This document shows positions 25,763-33,352 of a stretch of DNA of 62,903 nt, piece after piece. Origin of the DNA: Paenibacillus jilunlii. GTDB lineage: Bacteria > Bacillota > Bacilli > Paenibacillales > Paenibacillaceae. The stretch is taken from positions 1 through 62,903 of the forward strand of contig NZ_FNGM01000030.1 of assembly GCF_900102965.1 (NCBI RefSeq). Direction: 5' to 3'. Below the pieces are notes generated by a model that was not told the DNA's origin, did no database searches, and was given only the letters and a program-made list of their open reading frames with translations. A program made the translations under genes and the position numbers. How positions within the stretch are numbered: position 1 is the stretch's first letter; each line of letters opens with the position of its first letter.

Positions 25763-25817
25763 AAAAAAGCCTGTCCCGACATTCCGTGGAAAAGCTTGCG
25801 CAGCCCTTGCGGGACAG
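25763..25817 (-). terminator. Probable terminator upstream of spoIIE
   Basis: Minus strand: CTGTCCCG (25817-25810) pairs with CGGGACAG (25778-25771); a long loop with internal structure lies between, and GC-TTTTTT follows. It would end a transcript from the 59-codon gene at 26179-26000 before the spoIIE promoter. Confidence 0.55.
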
Positions 25818-25999
25818 CCGGTTGGCGGCCCGTTGTGGAAACAATTACCACTTCTACAGGTCTTGCGGCTGCAGCTATTCGTCAGCGATTGCTCTGGAGT
25901 TATGTGAAAATGGCTAGGATGCTGTCGGCAATTTGTTTTCAGCCGACAAAAAAATCCGCCACAAAGTGAAGGCTGACCGATAAGCACAAGTAGAAACGG

Positions 26000-26179
26000 T
26001 TACGCTGCCCTCCACTGAATAACATCGCTGTATTCGATTTGAATGTAGCGTTGCCTGGAGGACACTTCATGCATCCTGCGGTAATTCCAAGTGGAAAAAA
26101 GATCACTAATTTGCTCGGGCACACTGCCCTCCGGGCCTATGTTGGAAAAAGTGAGATCAATGAACCCATCTCTACACAT
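26000..26179 (-). CDS. Small protein of unknown function (59 aa) upstream of spoIIE
   Basis: Not recognised. ATG at 26179 is preceded by CAGGAAATT (short-spaced AGGA). The product is soluble and mixed in composition, with segments FIDLTFSNIGPEG, ISDLFSTWNYRRMHEV and RYIQIEYSDVIQWRAA, so it looks like real protein rather than chance frame. It lies just after the yabR terminator and has a probable terminator of its own at 25763-25817. No promoter is evident unless transcription reads through from yabR. Being shorter than 60 codons it would be missed by usual cut-offs. Not a match to any family known to me. Confidence 0.5.
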   Translation of the reverse strand: MCRDGFIDLTFSNIGPEGSVPEQISDLFSTWNYRRMHEVSSRQRYIQIEYSDVIQWRAA

Positions 26180-26194
26180 AATTTCCTGTAGTAC

Positions 26195-26230
26195 AAAAAA
26201 ACCGCAAAGGGCATTCTGCCCCCGGCGGTT
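26195..26230 (-). terminator. Terminator after yabR
   Basis: Minus strand: AACCGC pairs with GCGGTT, with an inner GGGGGC/GCCC pairing, then TTTTTTT (26200-26194). Confidence 0.85.
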
Positions 26231-26254
26231 ATTAATGATGTGCAGGTATTCAAA

Positions 26255-26755
26255 TTATACGCGCTTGGCTCCACGGCCTCCGCGCTTTCCTTCTGTGTTC
26301 TTCTTGATCGAAGATATCCGTTCTTCGCTGTCTTTCAGGAAGCGTGACATTTTATCCTCGAATGAAGGTTTACCGGCTGCAGGCTTGAATGGACGCCCTC
26401 CCCGTTCACGATTGTAACCACCGCCGCCTCCACCACTGCCGCCACCGCCGCCGAAACGGTCTCCACCGCTTGGACGTTCAGGTCTTGGAGCTCTGGGGGG
26501 ACGTACTTCCGATGCCGGCTTATCTACGGCCTGCTTGATGGAAAGTCCGATCTTGCCGTCCTTGTCAACATTAATCACTTTGACGGTTACCACATCAGCA
26601 ATCTTCAAATGATCGTTAACATCCTTGACGTAGTTATCGGCGATTTCCGAGATGTGAACGAGACCTGTGACACCTCCTGACAGATCCACAAATGCTCCGA
26701 AATGCGTGATGCCTGTCACCTTGCCCTCTAACTTGGTGCCCACTTCAATTGCCAT
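26255..26755 (-). CDS. yabR: S1-domain RNA-binding protein with glycine-rich tail (YabR-like)
   Basis: A 166-aa protein: one S1/OB RNA-binding domain (residues 1-75; VGTKLEGKVTGITHFGAFVDL, GLVHISEI, KIGLSIKQA), a Pro/Arg-rich linker, a glycine tract (RFGGGGGSGGGGGG) and RGG-like repeats, ending in a basic tail. B. subtilis YabR is shorter and lacks such a long glycine run. AGGGAGG lies 13 nt before ATG. It has its own sigma-A promoter at 26824 and terminator at 26195. Likely RNA or ribosome binding; target unknown. Confidence 0.88.
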   Translation of the reverse strand: MAIEVGTKLEGKVTGITHFGAFVDLSGGVTGLVHISEIADNYVKDVNDHLKIADVVTVKVINVDKDGKIGLSIKQAVDKPASEVRPPRAPRPERPSGGDRFGGGGGSGGGGGGYNRERGGRPFKPAAGKPSFEDKMSRFLKDSEERISSIKKNTEGKRGGRGAKRV

Positions 26756-26823
26756 AGAATAAAATGATCCTCCCTTAAAAATATACAGACGAATATAAAG
26801 TCCATCCAGTCTGCGGTGATTTG

Positions 26824-26852
26824 ATTATACAGTAAAGAACAAATCAAGGCAA
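26824..26852 (-). promoter_or_regulatory. Sigma-A promoter of yabR
   Basis: Minus strand: -35 TTGCCT (26852-26847), 17-nt spacer, -10 TATAAT (26829-26824). Located between divIC and yabR. Confidence 0.75.
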
Positions 26853-26879
26853 CACAGCGAAAGCCCCTTTTAGCCTGCT

Positions 26880-27215
26880 TTATTCCCCTGATTGCTCTGT
26901 ACGAATAGGTGTTTCGCCTGGCGGATACATATTGTACCATTTACGGGCTAATTGTCCGATATACTCATCATCTTTCAGGCGGGAGACTTCATATTTCAGT
27001 TGATTCAGGGAAGTCGTAACCGTCTTATGGCTTTCCTGTTTCTGGGCGAGCCGTTCACTCTTATCCGCAATCACCGCACTCTGGGCAAAGAAAATATAAC
27101 CCGCCCAGCCGAAAAACACCGCGACGACGAGTGTCCATATGACTCTTCTTCTCTTCGCACCTGCGGCCGAAGCTTTGTGGTTATTCTCCTTCTCTTCCGC
27201 AGAGAATCTGTTCAT
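26880..27215 (-). CDS. divIC: Cell division protein DivIC/FtsB family
   Basis: Septal division protein that works with FtsL and DivIB. The 111-aa product has a basic cytoplasmic start, one membrane helix (about residues 25-45, VIWTLVVAVFFGWAGYIFF) and an extracytoplasmic coiled coil (ADKSERLAQKQESHKTVTTS) ending with the YNMYPPGE segment typical of the family. ATG 27215 with TGGAGGA 7 nt upstream; the frame is open further upstream but without similarity. Follows yabQ by 22 nt. Confidence 0.92.
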   Translation of the reverse strand: MNRFSAEEKENNHKASAAGAKRRRVIWTLVVAVFFGWAGYIFFAQSAVIADKSERLAQKQESHKTVTTSLNQLKYEVSRLKDDEYIGQLARKWYNMYPPGETPIRTEQSGE

Positions 27216-27237
27216 GCAGCGTTCCTCCAGTACAAGA

Positions 27238-27801
27238 TCAGTGTTTCCGTTTGGTGTGTATCCATGCCATGAATCTCGTGATCCAGGCGCTATGATAGAG
27301 CCGGGAAGCATAAGGTGAGATCCATCTTACAGGAAATACCCAAATCGGCTTCGTTAGACGCAGCAGCAGCTTCAGAATAAATAAAAGGATGCGGCCCAGC
27401 AGCCGGAATATGCCTCTCAAGAGGCGCCATAACCAGCGCAGTGGAACACCAATAAGCACTTCTATAACTCTCCATAGCAGTCTGCACGCATACTGAACCG
27501 ACTGAATTAACATTACCACAAATCGCCGCACCGTAACACTGAAGATTAAAAAATAGATCCATACACCCAGAAACAGCCCTACAAAGACATAAAACCTCAA
27601 TTGTCCCTGATTTCCGGCATAAAGCATGCGAAAGACCAGCAGCGCTGCCCAGAGCCAGTACAGCAAATCCAGCAGCGCATTCAACCACTTGGGAAAGCTC
27701 AATTTCAGCGACAGCACCCGGTAGCTGTCATAGGCCAGTCCCATGGCTGTACCGGCCAGCATCATATAGAACAGGGTCACCCACTGAACTGCTGGATTCA
27801 T
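27238..27801 (-). CDS. yabQ: Spore cortex biosynthesis protein YabQ
   Basis: A sporulation membrane protein needed for cortex formation in B. subtilis. The 187-aa product has four to five hydrophobic helices (e.g. VTLFYMMLAGTAMGLAY, FYVFVGLFLGVWIYFLIF) and a long basic amphipathic stretch of Leu/Arg repeats (about 115-160). The start overlaps yabP by 4 nt. It is expected in the mother cell from the sigma-E-like promoter before yabP. Confidence 0.9.
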   Translation of the reverse strand: MNPAVQWVTLFYMMLAGTAMGLAYDSYRVLSLKLSFPKWLNALLDLLYWLWAALLVFRMLYAGNQGQLRFYVFVGLFLGVWIYFLIFSVTVRRFVVMLIQSVQYACRLLWRVIEVLIGVPLRWLWRLLRGIFRLLGRILLFILKLLLRLTKPIWVFPVRWISPYASRLYHSAWITRFMAWIHTKRKH

Positions 27802-28082
27802 TTGAACAGCTTGCCGAGTATTCCTTTATTTTTGCCTTGCGCTCCGGGATCCAGATAAATCAGGGAATGCACATTGCCTTCCAGGGACAATAAGCCATTC
27901 TCCAGACTTAAATTCTTGATATGTAAATGATTCCCGCGAATGGTGAGATGGCCAAGTTCCGTACGGAGCAGAAACTCTTCGCTGTCGAAGCTTTCCACAT
28001 TCTGCACACCGGTAAGTTCAAGCTGCTTGCGGCTGTGCATGTGCAAATCGTGCTGTTTATTGACCTTTGCTGGCTCGATCAT
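27798..28082 (-). CDS. yabP: Sporulation protein YabP
   Basis: A small soluble protein (94 aa, YabP/YqfC family) required for sporulation with YabQ; it has beta-rich repeats such as HLTIRGNHLHIKNLSLENG and LLSLEGNVHSLIY. GGAGGGG is 8 nt before ATG 28082. A strong terminator separates it from rqcP-hup, so yabP-yabQ(-divIC) start a new transcript. Confidence 0.93.
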   Translation of the reverse strand: MIEPAKVNKQHDLHMHSRKQLELTGVQNVESFDSEEFLLRTELGHLTIRGNHLHIKNLSLENGLLSLEGNVHSLIYLDPGAQGKNKGILGKLFK

Positions 28083-28108
28083 AGCATGTACCCCTCCTTC
28101 TTGTTTCT

Positions 28109-28136
28109 AATCTATGGGGAAGGGAGCGTTTATAGA
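28109..28136 (-). promoter_or_regulatory. Candidate sigma-E promoter of yabP-yabQ
   Basis: Minus strand: -35-like TCTATAA (28136-28130) and -10-like CATAGATT (28116-28109), about 13 nt apart, resembling the mother-cell sigma-E pattern ending in CATAnnnT. It sits 27 bp before the yabP start. Confidence 0.42.
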
Positions 28137-28150
28137 ACAGCCGCAGCAGC

Positions 28151-28192
28151 AAAAAAAGCGCAGGCTCTACGTGAATGCAGAGCTGCGCTTTT
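28151..28192 (-). terminator. Strong terminator after rqcP
   Basis: Minus strand: AAGCGCAG/CTGCGCTT with an inner CTC/GAG extension, then TTTTTTT (28157-28151). Confidence 0.92.
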
Positions 28193-28214
28193 CTCAGTAA
28201 TCTTACAAATCCGT

Positions 28215-28493
28215 TTACCAGTCTAGACCGCTGCTTTTGGCAACAGGCTCTTCACGGAGCAGGGTATACATGCCGGCAGCCTCGTCCTTGCGGGTCGTCT
28301 CGACCAGCTTTTCCACTTTGACCGTTACAAGCTTCTGACCGAATTGTACGGTAATCTCGTCACCGATCTTTACCGTGCTGCTTGGTTTCGATTCCCGCCC
28401 GTTGATCAGTACCCGGCCTTGTTCGGACACATCCTTGGCCACTGTACGGCGCTTGATCAAACGGGAAACTTTCAGGAATTTATCAAGACGCAT
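28215..28493 (-). CDS. rqcP: S4-domain RNA-binding protein RqcP (YabO/HslR family)
   Basis: Binds 50S subunits carrying obstructed peptidyl-tRNA and acts with RqcH in alanine tailing. The 92-aa product is one S4 domain (MRLDKFLKVSRLIKRRTVAKD, GRVLINGRESKPSS) with a short tail. Start and hup stop overlap in TAATG, so the pair is translationally coupled. Confidence 0.93.
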   Translation of the reverse strand: MRLDKFLKVSRLIKRRTVAKDVSEQGRVLINGRESKPSSTVKIGDEITVQFGQKLVTVKVEKLVETTRKDEAAGMYTLLREEPVAKSSGLDW

Positions 28494-28765
28494 TAATTAA
28501 CGGCTTCTTTAAGCTTGTTGCCAGCCTTGAAGGCCGGTACAGTGGATTCAGGAATTTCAATCGGTGTGCCCGTTTGCGGGTTGCGGCCCGAGCGGCCGGA
28601 ACGTTTGCGGGTTTCAAAAGTGCCGAATCCGATCAGCTGCACTTTGTCGCCTTGTGCCAGTGCATCGGTAATTTCACCCAGCACTCCGTTCAATACGGTT
28701 TCCACATCTTTTTTTGCCAATCCGCTTTTTTCGGAAATGTTGTTAACCAAATCTGTCTTGTTCAT
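28493..28765 (-). CDS. hup: DNA-binding protein HU
   Basis: Nucleoid protein that bends DNA as a dimer. The 90-aa product is a textbook HU: MNKTDLVNNISEKSGL, GFGTFETRKRSGRSGRNPQTG, and the DNA-intercalating arm ending in IPEST VPAFKAGNKLKEAVN. AGGAGG is 11 nt before ATG. Confidence 0.97.
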   Translation of the reverse strand: MNKTDLVNNISEKSGLAKKDVETVLNGVLGEITDALAQGDKVQLIGFGTFETRKRSGRSGRNPQTGTPIEIPESTVPAFKAGNKLKEAVN

Positions 28766-29108
28766 AATTTGAAGTTCCTCCTAGGATACAAAAAAATAAA
28801 TGAAACGCGATAGTGCCGCAGGGTTCTGCCGCAATCGTCATTTCGTCTTTATGATATTCTTGATGCCAACCCGAATTCCTGCCATGAATCGCCGATTTTT
28901 TCAAAAAAACAGCTCTCACCGGAAAAAAACGGACTTAACAGCACTATAAAACTATAAACTTCTCTTTGCCGTTTAAATCAGAGATTCGCGCGCATTCACA
29001 GCATTGCCGCTTTGCAGGCCCGCTATACCAGATGAACAGGAGCTCTATTAAATTTTCTTCCTGCTAGCTTGAACCAGCCACCGGAGGTGCAGCGGACTGC
29101 TGCTGCTT
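28766..29108. other. Upstream region of hup, no gene
   Basis: No open frame of note in either strand. The region is A/T-rich and contains TATAGT twice (minus, about 28964-28950) and an imperfect hairpin in GCCGCAGGGTTCTGCCGC (28817-28834). The hup promoter is presumably here, but no pair with good spacing could be chosen. Confidence 0.5.
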
Positions 29109-30608
29109 CTACAGCTTCCGTTCCTCCAATTTGGCTTCCTGCCAGAGAGCTTCCATCTGTTCCAGACTGCTGTCCTGAATTTTTGTCCCCTGGCTCAGCA
29201 GCCTCTGCTCGATATATTGAAACCGGGAAACAAACTTGCGGTTGGTGCGGGCAAGCGCTTCTTCGGGATCTGCGTCGATAAAACGGGCGGCATTGGCTGC
29301 TGCAAACAACAGATCTCCCAGCTCCAGCATCTGCTCCTCCGCTGAAGCACCGTTCTCGATCGCTTCCTGCAGCTCGTCTGCCTCCTCACGGATTTTGGCC
29401 AGAACGTCGCGCACATTATCCCAATCGAAACCTACCTTGGAGGCCTTCTTCTGGAGCTTGTAAGCTTTCATCAGCGCCGGAAGGTCACGGGGCACGCCGC
29501 TGAGCGCAGACTCCGCTTCGGGTTTCAACCCCTTGCGCCGCTTCTCTTCAGCCTTCATTCCCTCCCAGTTCTTCAGCGCCTCCTCGGCATTGCCGGCTTC
29601 GGTGTCCCCGAACACATGCGGATGGCGGAAGATCAGCTTGTCATTCAGACCTTCAATGACGTCGTAGACATTAAAGGTCCCAAGCTCCTCTTCCATCTGG
29701 GCATGGAGCATAATCTGAAGCAGCAGGTCGCCAAGCTCCTCCTTCATATGATCCGGATCATCCTCATCAATCGTTTCAAGCACTTCATAGGTTTCCTCTA
29801 TGAGATTCTTGCGGAGGGATTCATGGGTCTGCTCGCGGTCCCAGGGGCAGCCCTCCGGACTGCGCAGAATATCAACAATTTCATGCAGACGGGCAAAGCT
29901 GCGCCGTCTTGCCGTCTCCGCTCGGTTCGCCGGAACGTATACCAGTGACAGATTACCATAGCCCGTCAGCCGGTCCAGCTCGAAGAGCGGTACACGGTCA
30001 ATCTGCTCTTCGCCCTCCACCCCAAGCGCATGGCCTACAATGACTTCATACTCCGGCGGATACAGCTCCATCAGGCAGAGCTTGGTCTCCGATGCAGTAA
30101 AGCTGTCATACACCTGGCCGATCAGCGTATGCAGCTCGGGCTGAAGCTGGGAGCTGCGGATGCCGGAAGCATCCAGAAGCTGAAAACCCTCGATCGGATC
30201 AAAGCCAAGACGCACAAACGCCTCATCCAGGAAACTCTCACCGCCGAGAATCTCCAGCTTGATTCCCGTTTCGGGGCAGCGCCCCCGCAGCAGGGAAACG
30301 GCTGATTCGGCAACCATGGGGTGCCCCGGAACGGCATAAACAATTTCCGTGCCATCCGGCAAACAGGCCGCTTCTTCGATTAATTTCGCTGTGATCGCCT
30401 CATATACTTCAGGAAAGGAAGACAGCGATTCATACAGGTAGTCAAAGGACTGTGAAGCAATCTCAAGCTCTTCCAGCGCCTTCATCACCGGATGCTCAGC
30501 GGTCCGCACGTAAACGGCAGATGCTGCTTTCAGCTTTTTGATAATCCCCAGCGTCAGCCGGTCGGGATTTCCCGAGCCAAGCCCGACTACGGTTAGTGTT
30601 GCACTCAT
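29109..30608 (-). CDS. mazG: Fused tetrapyrrole-methylase-like / MazG nucleoside triphosphate pyrophosphohydrolase
   Basis: Removes aberrant nucleoside triphosphates. The 499-aa protein has an N-terminal SAM-dependent tetrapyrrole-methylase-like domain (about 1-220; TVVGLGSGNPDRLT, VYAVPGHPMVAE) and two MazG repeats (about 250-350 and 390-480), the first with the metal motif LIEETYEVLETIDEDD and EELGDLLLQIM. This fusion is YabN in B. subtilis. AAGGAG is 10 nt before ATG. Between yabM and hup. Confidence 0.95.
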   Translation of the reverse strand: MSATLTVVGLGSGNPDRLTLGIIKKLKAASAVYVRTAEHPVMKALEELEIASQSFDYLYESLSSFPEVYEAITAKLIEEAACLPDGTEIVYAVPGHPMVAESAVSLLRGRCPETGIKLEILGGESFLDEAFVRLGFDPIEGFQLLDASGIRSSQLQPELHTLIGQVYDSFTASETKLCLMELYPPEYEVIVGHALGVEGEEQIDRVPLFELDRLTGYGNLSLVYVPANRAETARRRSFARLHEIVDILRSPEGCPWDREQTHESLRKNLIEETYEVLETIDEDDPDHMKEELGDLLLQIMLHAQMEEELGTFNVYDVIEGLNDKLIFRHPHVFGDTEAGNAEEALKNWEGMKAEEKRRKGLKPEAESALSGVPRDLPALMKAYKLQKKASKVGFDWDNVRDVLAKIREEADELQEAIENGASAEEQMLELGDLLFAAANAARFIDADPEEALARTNRKFVSRFQYIEQRLLSQGTKIQDSSLEQMEALWQEAKLEERKL

Positions 30609-30731
30609 GCGTTTTCTACTCCTTCCAGGCGGCCGCTGCCCTCTTAGCGGGTGACCGCTCTATGTATTGCTTAATAACGGGAATATCCGGAGGCGCTAAC
30701 CGGAAGCCATGCCTAGGCTGGCGGCTGGTTC

Positions 30732-32405
30732 TCAGGGTAGCAGCCGCAGCTTTTTGAGTTTGTCCGCCAGCTTAGGGCCAAAGCCCGGCAGCTGGCGCAG
30801 TTCGCTCTCGCTGAGCAGGCGCAAGGCTACCGCGCCAATAGCGAAGACGGCGCAGCCTGCGAGCACGCCGAGCAGGCTCTGCGCCAGGGCCGCGGTGCGG
30901 CTGCCGCCAAGGCCCGCGGCATCTGCCGCAGCGCCGGTGCCGCAGCTCACGGCGGCGGCGGCCAGGGCCAGGCCCGCCAGCAGCAGCGCGGGCCGCAGCA
31001 GGGCATCTGCGAGGCGCAGCCGCAGATGGCCCTGGCGGTGCAGCAGCAGCACGTTCAGCGCTGCTGCGAACCCGTGCGCGGCCACGCTGGCGATGGCCGC
31101 GCCGGTAATGCCCTGCTGCGGCACCAGCAGCAGGTTGAGGGCCGCCTTAAGCAGCGCGGCGGCCAGGAGGTGCAGCGCCGGCGCGCGCACGGCGCCGAGG
31201 CCCTGCAGCAGCGCAGCCGAGATGATGCTGACCGTGCCGCCGGCGGCGGTGAAGGCCAGCCAGACCATCGTGCTGCTGCCGGAGGCGTCGCCGTAGAGCG
31301 CGATGTTGACCGGCTCCGCAAGCACAGCCAGGCCTGCGGAGGCGGCCAGGCCCAGCAGCCAGAACCAGCGCAGCGACAGGCTGCAGCGGGTCTGGATCAG
31401 CCCAAGGTCGCCCCGGTACTTGGCTTCGGCGAGTGCCGGGATGAAGACAACAGACAGCGAAGTTGCCAGCATCGTGACGATCTGCACCAGCGGCAGGCCG
31501 CGGTTGTAGATCCCGAACTGCGCCATCGCTGCCGCCTCACTCCCGCCGGTGGACAGCAGGCGGGGCACCGTGAACACATCCACCAGTCCGATGAGCGGCA
31601 CAGCCAAAGCCCCCAGCATGACGGGAAGCCCGTAAGCCAGCAGCTGCCGGATTCGTATACGTTCCCTCCGGTTCTCTGAGTCAAGCCGTCTTTGCTCTGC
31701 CGTCCATGACGGTACCCCTGCTGTCTCTGAGGCAGCGGCAAGCTCAAGCTCCGCCTGGCGGCGGTGCCGCTGCAGATACAGCAGCATAATCAGCAGACCT
31801 GCCACACCTCCGCCGGCTGACCCCAGCAGTGCGCCGGCGGCAATGCCTGCCGCATCTGCATGGATAGAGGTCAGATAGAGCAGCAGAGCAATCATAACCG
31901 CCACACGCACCGTCTGCTCGGCAACCTGGGAAACGGCAGTAGGCACCATGTTATGCAAGCCTTGAAAGTAACCGCGCAGCGCAGCCATAAGCGGAACAAC
32001 CGCCAGCCCCCACGCACTGCTGCGCAGCGCAGGGGTAACATGCGAATTGCCAACCCATACCGATATCAGGGGTGCGCCCGCATAAACAAGAATTCCGATC
32101 AGCACGCCGCTGGAAGCGGTCAGAATAGCGGACAGCTTCAGAACCCGCCGCCCTTCCTGCTCCACTCTTCCCGCAGAGGCCTCCGCCACGAACTTCGATA
32201 CAGCTGACGGAAGCCCCAGCATCGCCACGGTTACCAGCATCGTATACAGCGGATATACAGTGTTATAGATGCCGAACACGGCATCTCCGCCCAGATTCTG
32301 CAGCGGGATTTTTTGCAGGGTGCCAATCAGCTTGGAAAGAATGGCTGCAGCACTAAGAATAAATGCTCCTTGCAGCAGCTTGGAGCCTTGCGACTTAAGT
32401 TTCAT
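30732..32405 (-). CDS. MOP-superfamily lipid/oligosaccharide flippase (YabM/SpoVB-like)
   Basis: A 557-aa integral membrane protein with about 14 helices (first: LLQGAFILSAAAILSKLIGTL). The N-terminal pattern KIPLQNLGGDAVFGIYNTVYPLY is typical of SpoVB/YtgP/YabM transporters that flip lipid-linked precursors; substrate not determinable here. ATG 32405 with GCAGG 7 nt upstream is preferred over a further in-frame ATG. The 3' half (30800-31380) is strongly GC-rich and encodes Ala/Leu-rich helices. Position between spoVT and mazG is that of B. subtilis yabM. Confidence 0.88.
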   Translation of the reverse strand: MKLKSQGSKLLQGAFILSAAAILSKLIGTLQKIPLQNLGGDAVFGIYNTVYPLYTMLVTVAMLGLPSAVSKFVAEASAGRVEQEGRRVLKLSAILTASSGVLIGILVYAGAPLISVWVGNSHVTPALRSSAWGLAVVPLMAALRGYFQGLHNMVPTAVSQVAEQTVRVAVMIALLLYLTSIHADAAGIAAGALLGSAGGGVAGLLIMLLYLQRHRRQAELELAAASETAGVPSWTAEQRRLDSENRRERIRIRQLLAYGLPVMLGALAVPLIGLVDVFTVPRLLSTGGSEAAAMAQFGIYNRGLPLVQIVTMLATSLSVVFIPALAEAKYRGDLGLIQTRCSLSLRWFWLLGLAASAGLAVLAEPVNIALYGDASGSSTMVWLAFTAAGGTVSIISAALLQGLGAVRAPALHLLAAALLKAALNLLLVPQQGITGAAIASVAAHGFAAALNVLLLHRQGHLRLRLADALLRPALLLAGLALAAAAVSCGTGAAADAAGLGGSRTAALAQSLLGVLAGCAVFAIGAVALRLLSESELRQLPGFGPKLADKLKKLRLLP

Positions 32406-32484
32406 ACACATACCTGCTTCTACAGCTACAACTGCTATGATGGGATGAATTTCTATATTATAACGCATATGGACACCGGACGAC

Positions 32485-32533
32485 AAAAACCCCGCCGTTC
32501 CTTTTGTCTGTCTTGCTCAAAAGGTAGGCGGGG
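32485..32533 (-). terminator. Terminator after spoVT
   Basis: Minus strand: CCCCGCC/GGCGGGG plus inner CCTTTTG/CAAAAGG, then TTTTT (32489-32485). Confidence 0.9.
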
Positions 32534-32549
32534 CCTTAGTGTCCCGGCG

Positions 32550-33092
32550 TTACTGCTCCATTTGTTTGCCAAGGAATGCTGCGGCCGTCTCGGCCATTTT
32601 CACTTCCATCTGCGCCATTTTTACCGAGTCATCCTTATTCAGCAAGACCACACAGCCGATGGGGTCCCCACCCGAAATAATGGGAGCAGCCACATAGGAG
32701 GACACGGTTTCAGGATGGTCTTTACCAATGTCATAGCTGCCTGCATTTGTCTCAAGCACCGTCTTGCGGTTTTCCATGACTTTCTCAAGAAGTGAACCCA
32801 CCTGCTTCTCCAGATAATCCTTTTTGGAGCCCCCGGCCAGAGCAATGAAGCTGTCTCTGTCGGTGATCATGGTAATATGGCCTGTTCCTTCAAAAAGAGA
32901 TTCTGCATACTCCTTCGCAAAATCGCCCAGCTCGCCAATCGGAGAGTACTTTTTCAGGATGACTTCACCGTCACGGTCCACGAAGATCTCCAGTGGATCA
33001 CCTTCACGGATACGCAAAGTGCGCCGGATTTCTTTGGGGATAACCACTCGTCCGAGGTCATCAATACGTCGTACAATTCCAGTAGCTTTCAT
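32550..33092 (-). CDS. spoVT: Stage V sporulation protein T, AbrB-family regulator
   Basis: Forespore regulator that modulates sigma-G genes. The 180-aa product has an N-terminal SpoVT-AbrB DNA-binding swapped hairpin (MKATGIVRRIDDLGRVVIPKE, near identical to B. subtilis) and a C-terminal GAF-like domain (about 60-180, YVAAPIISGGDPIGCVVLL). ATG 33092 overlaps the stop of a 53-codon frame (33250-33089) by ATGA; the ribosome-binding site is poor (GCGGGG, 12 nt), so coupling is possible. A sigma-G-type promoter lies at 33187. Confidence 0.96.
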   Translation of the reverse strand: MKATGIVRRIDDLGRVVIPKEIRRTLRIREGDPLEIFVDRDGEVILKKYSPIGELGDFAKEYAESLFEGTGHITMITDRDSFIALAGGSKKDYLEKQVGSLLEKVMENRKTVLETNAGSYDIGKDHPETVSSYVAAPIISGGDPIGCVVLLNKDDSVKMAQMEVKMAETAAAFLGKQMEQ

Positions 33093-33250
33093 TTCACATG
33101 TTGCCCCGCTTTCATAAGAAGTTTGGTCCAACTACTGTCCATTATGGGAAAGGATAATCCCAGTGATTTATCGTAATATCTGACCATAGTATTCATCTCT
33201 TCCCAGTTCCTTATACATCCTCCGGCATGTCTATAAAAGTTTCGGTTCAT
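33089..33250 (-). CDS. Possible small ORF (53 aa) overlapping the spoVT start
   Basis: ATG 33250 with GGGGCGG 9 nt upstream; the stop TGA overlaps the spoVT ATG (ATGA). The product is basic, with segments NFYRHAGGCIRNWEEMNTM, RYYDKSLGLSFPIMDSSW and TKLLMKAGQHVK; not recognised. Against it, the best promoter for spoVT (33187-33217) lies inside this frame, so transcripts from it would carry only the 3' part. Could be a coupling leader or a chance frame. Confidence 0.3.
   Translation of the reverse strand: MNRNFYRHAGGCIRNWEEMNTMVRYYDKSLGLSFPIMDSSWTKLLMKAGQHVK
33187..33217 (-). promoter_or_regulatory. Sigma-G/F-type promoter of spoVT
   Basis: Minus strand: -35 TGTATA (33217-33212), 18-nt spacer, -10 AATACTA (33193-33187), close to the forespore sigma-G pattern TGAATA-N17/18-CATACTA. 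spoVT is a forespore gene in B. subtilis. Confidence 0.62.
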
Positions 33251-33291
33251 GCGCAGACACCGCCCCGTAGATATCCAAAAACTCTAAATTT

Positions 33292-33331
33292 AAGAACGTC
33301 AAACAGCCCCGCGCTTATAGCGGGGGGCTGT
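33292..33331 (-). terminator. Terminator after prsA
   Basis: Minus strand: ACAGCCCC (33331-33324) pairs with GGGGCTGT (33310-33303), inner CGC/GCG, followed by TT-GACGTTCTT. The T tract is broken. Confidence 0.7.
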
Positions 33332-33352
33332 CCCGGTCTAGAATAAATGCTG

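Noticed and set aside
25661..26254. tRNA genes expected upstream of spoIIE by analogy with B. subtilis
   Set aside because: No cloverleaf with GTTCRANNC and CCA-type acceptor could be found; the region holds a small ORF and hairpins.
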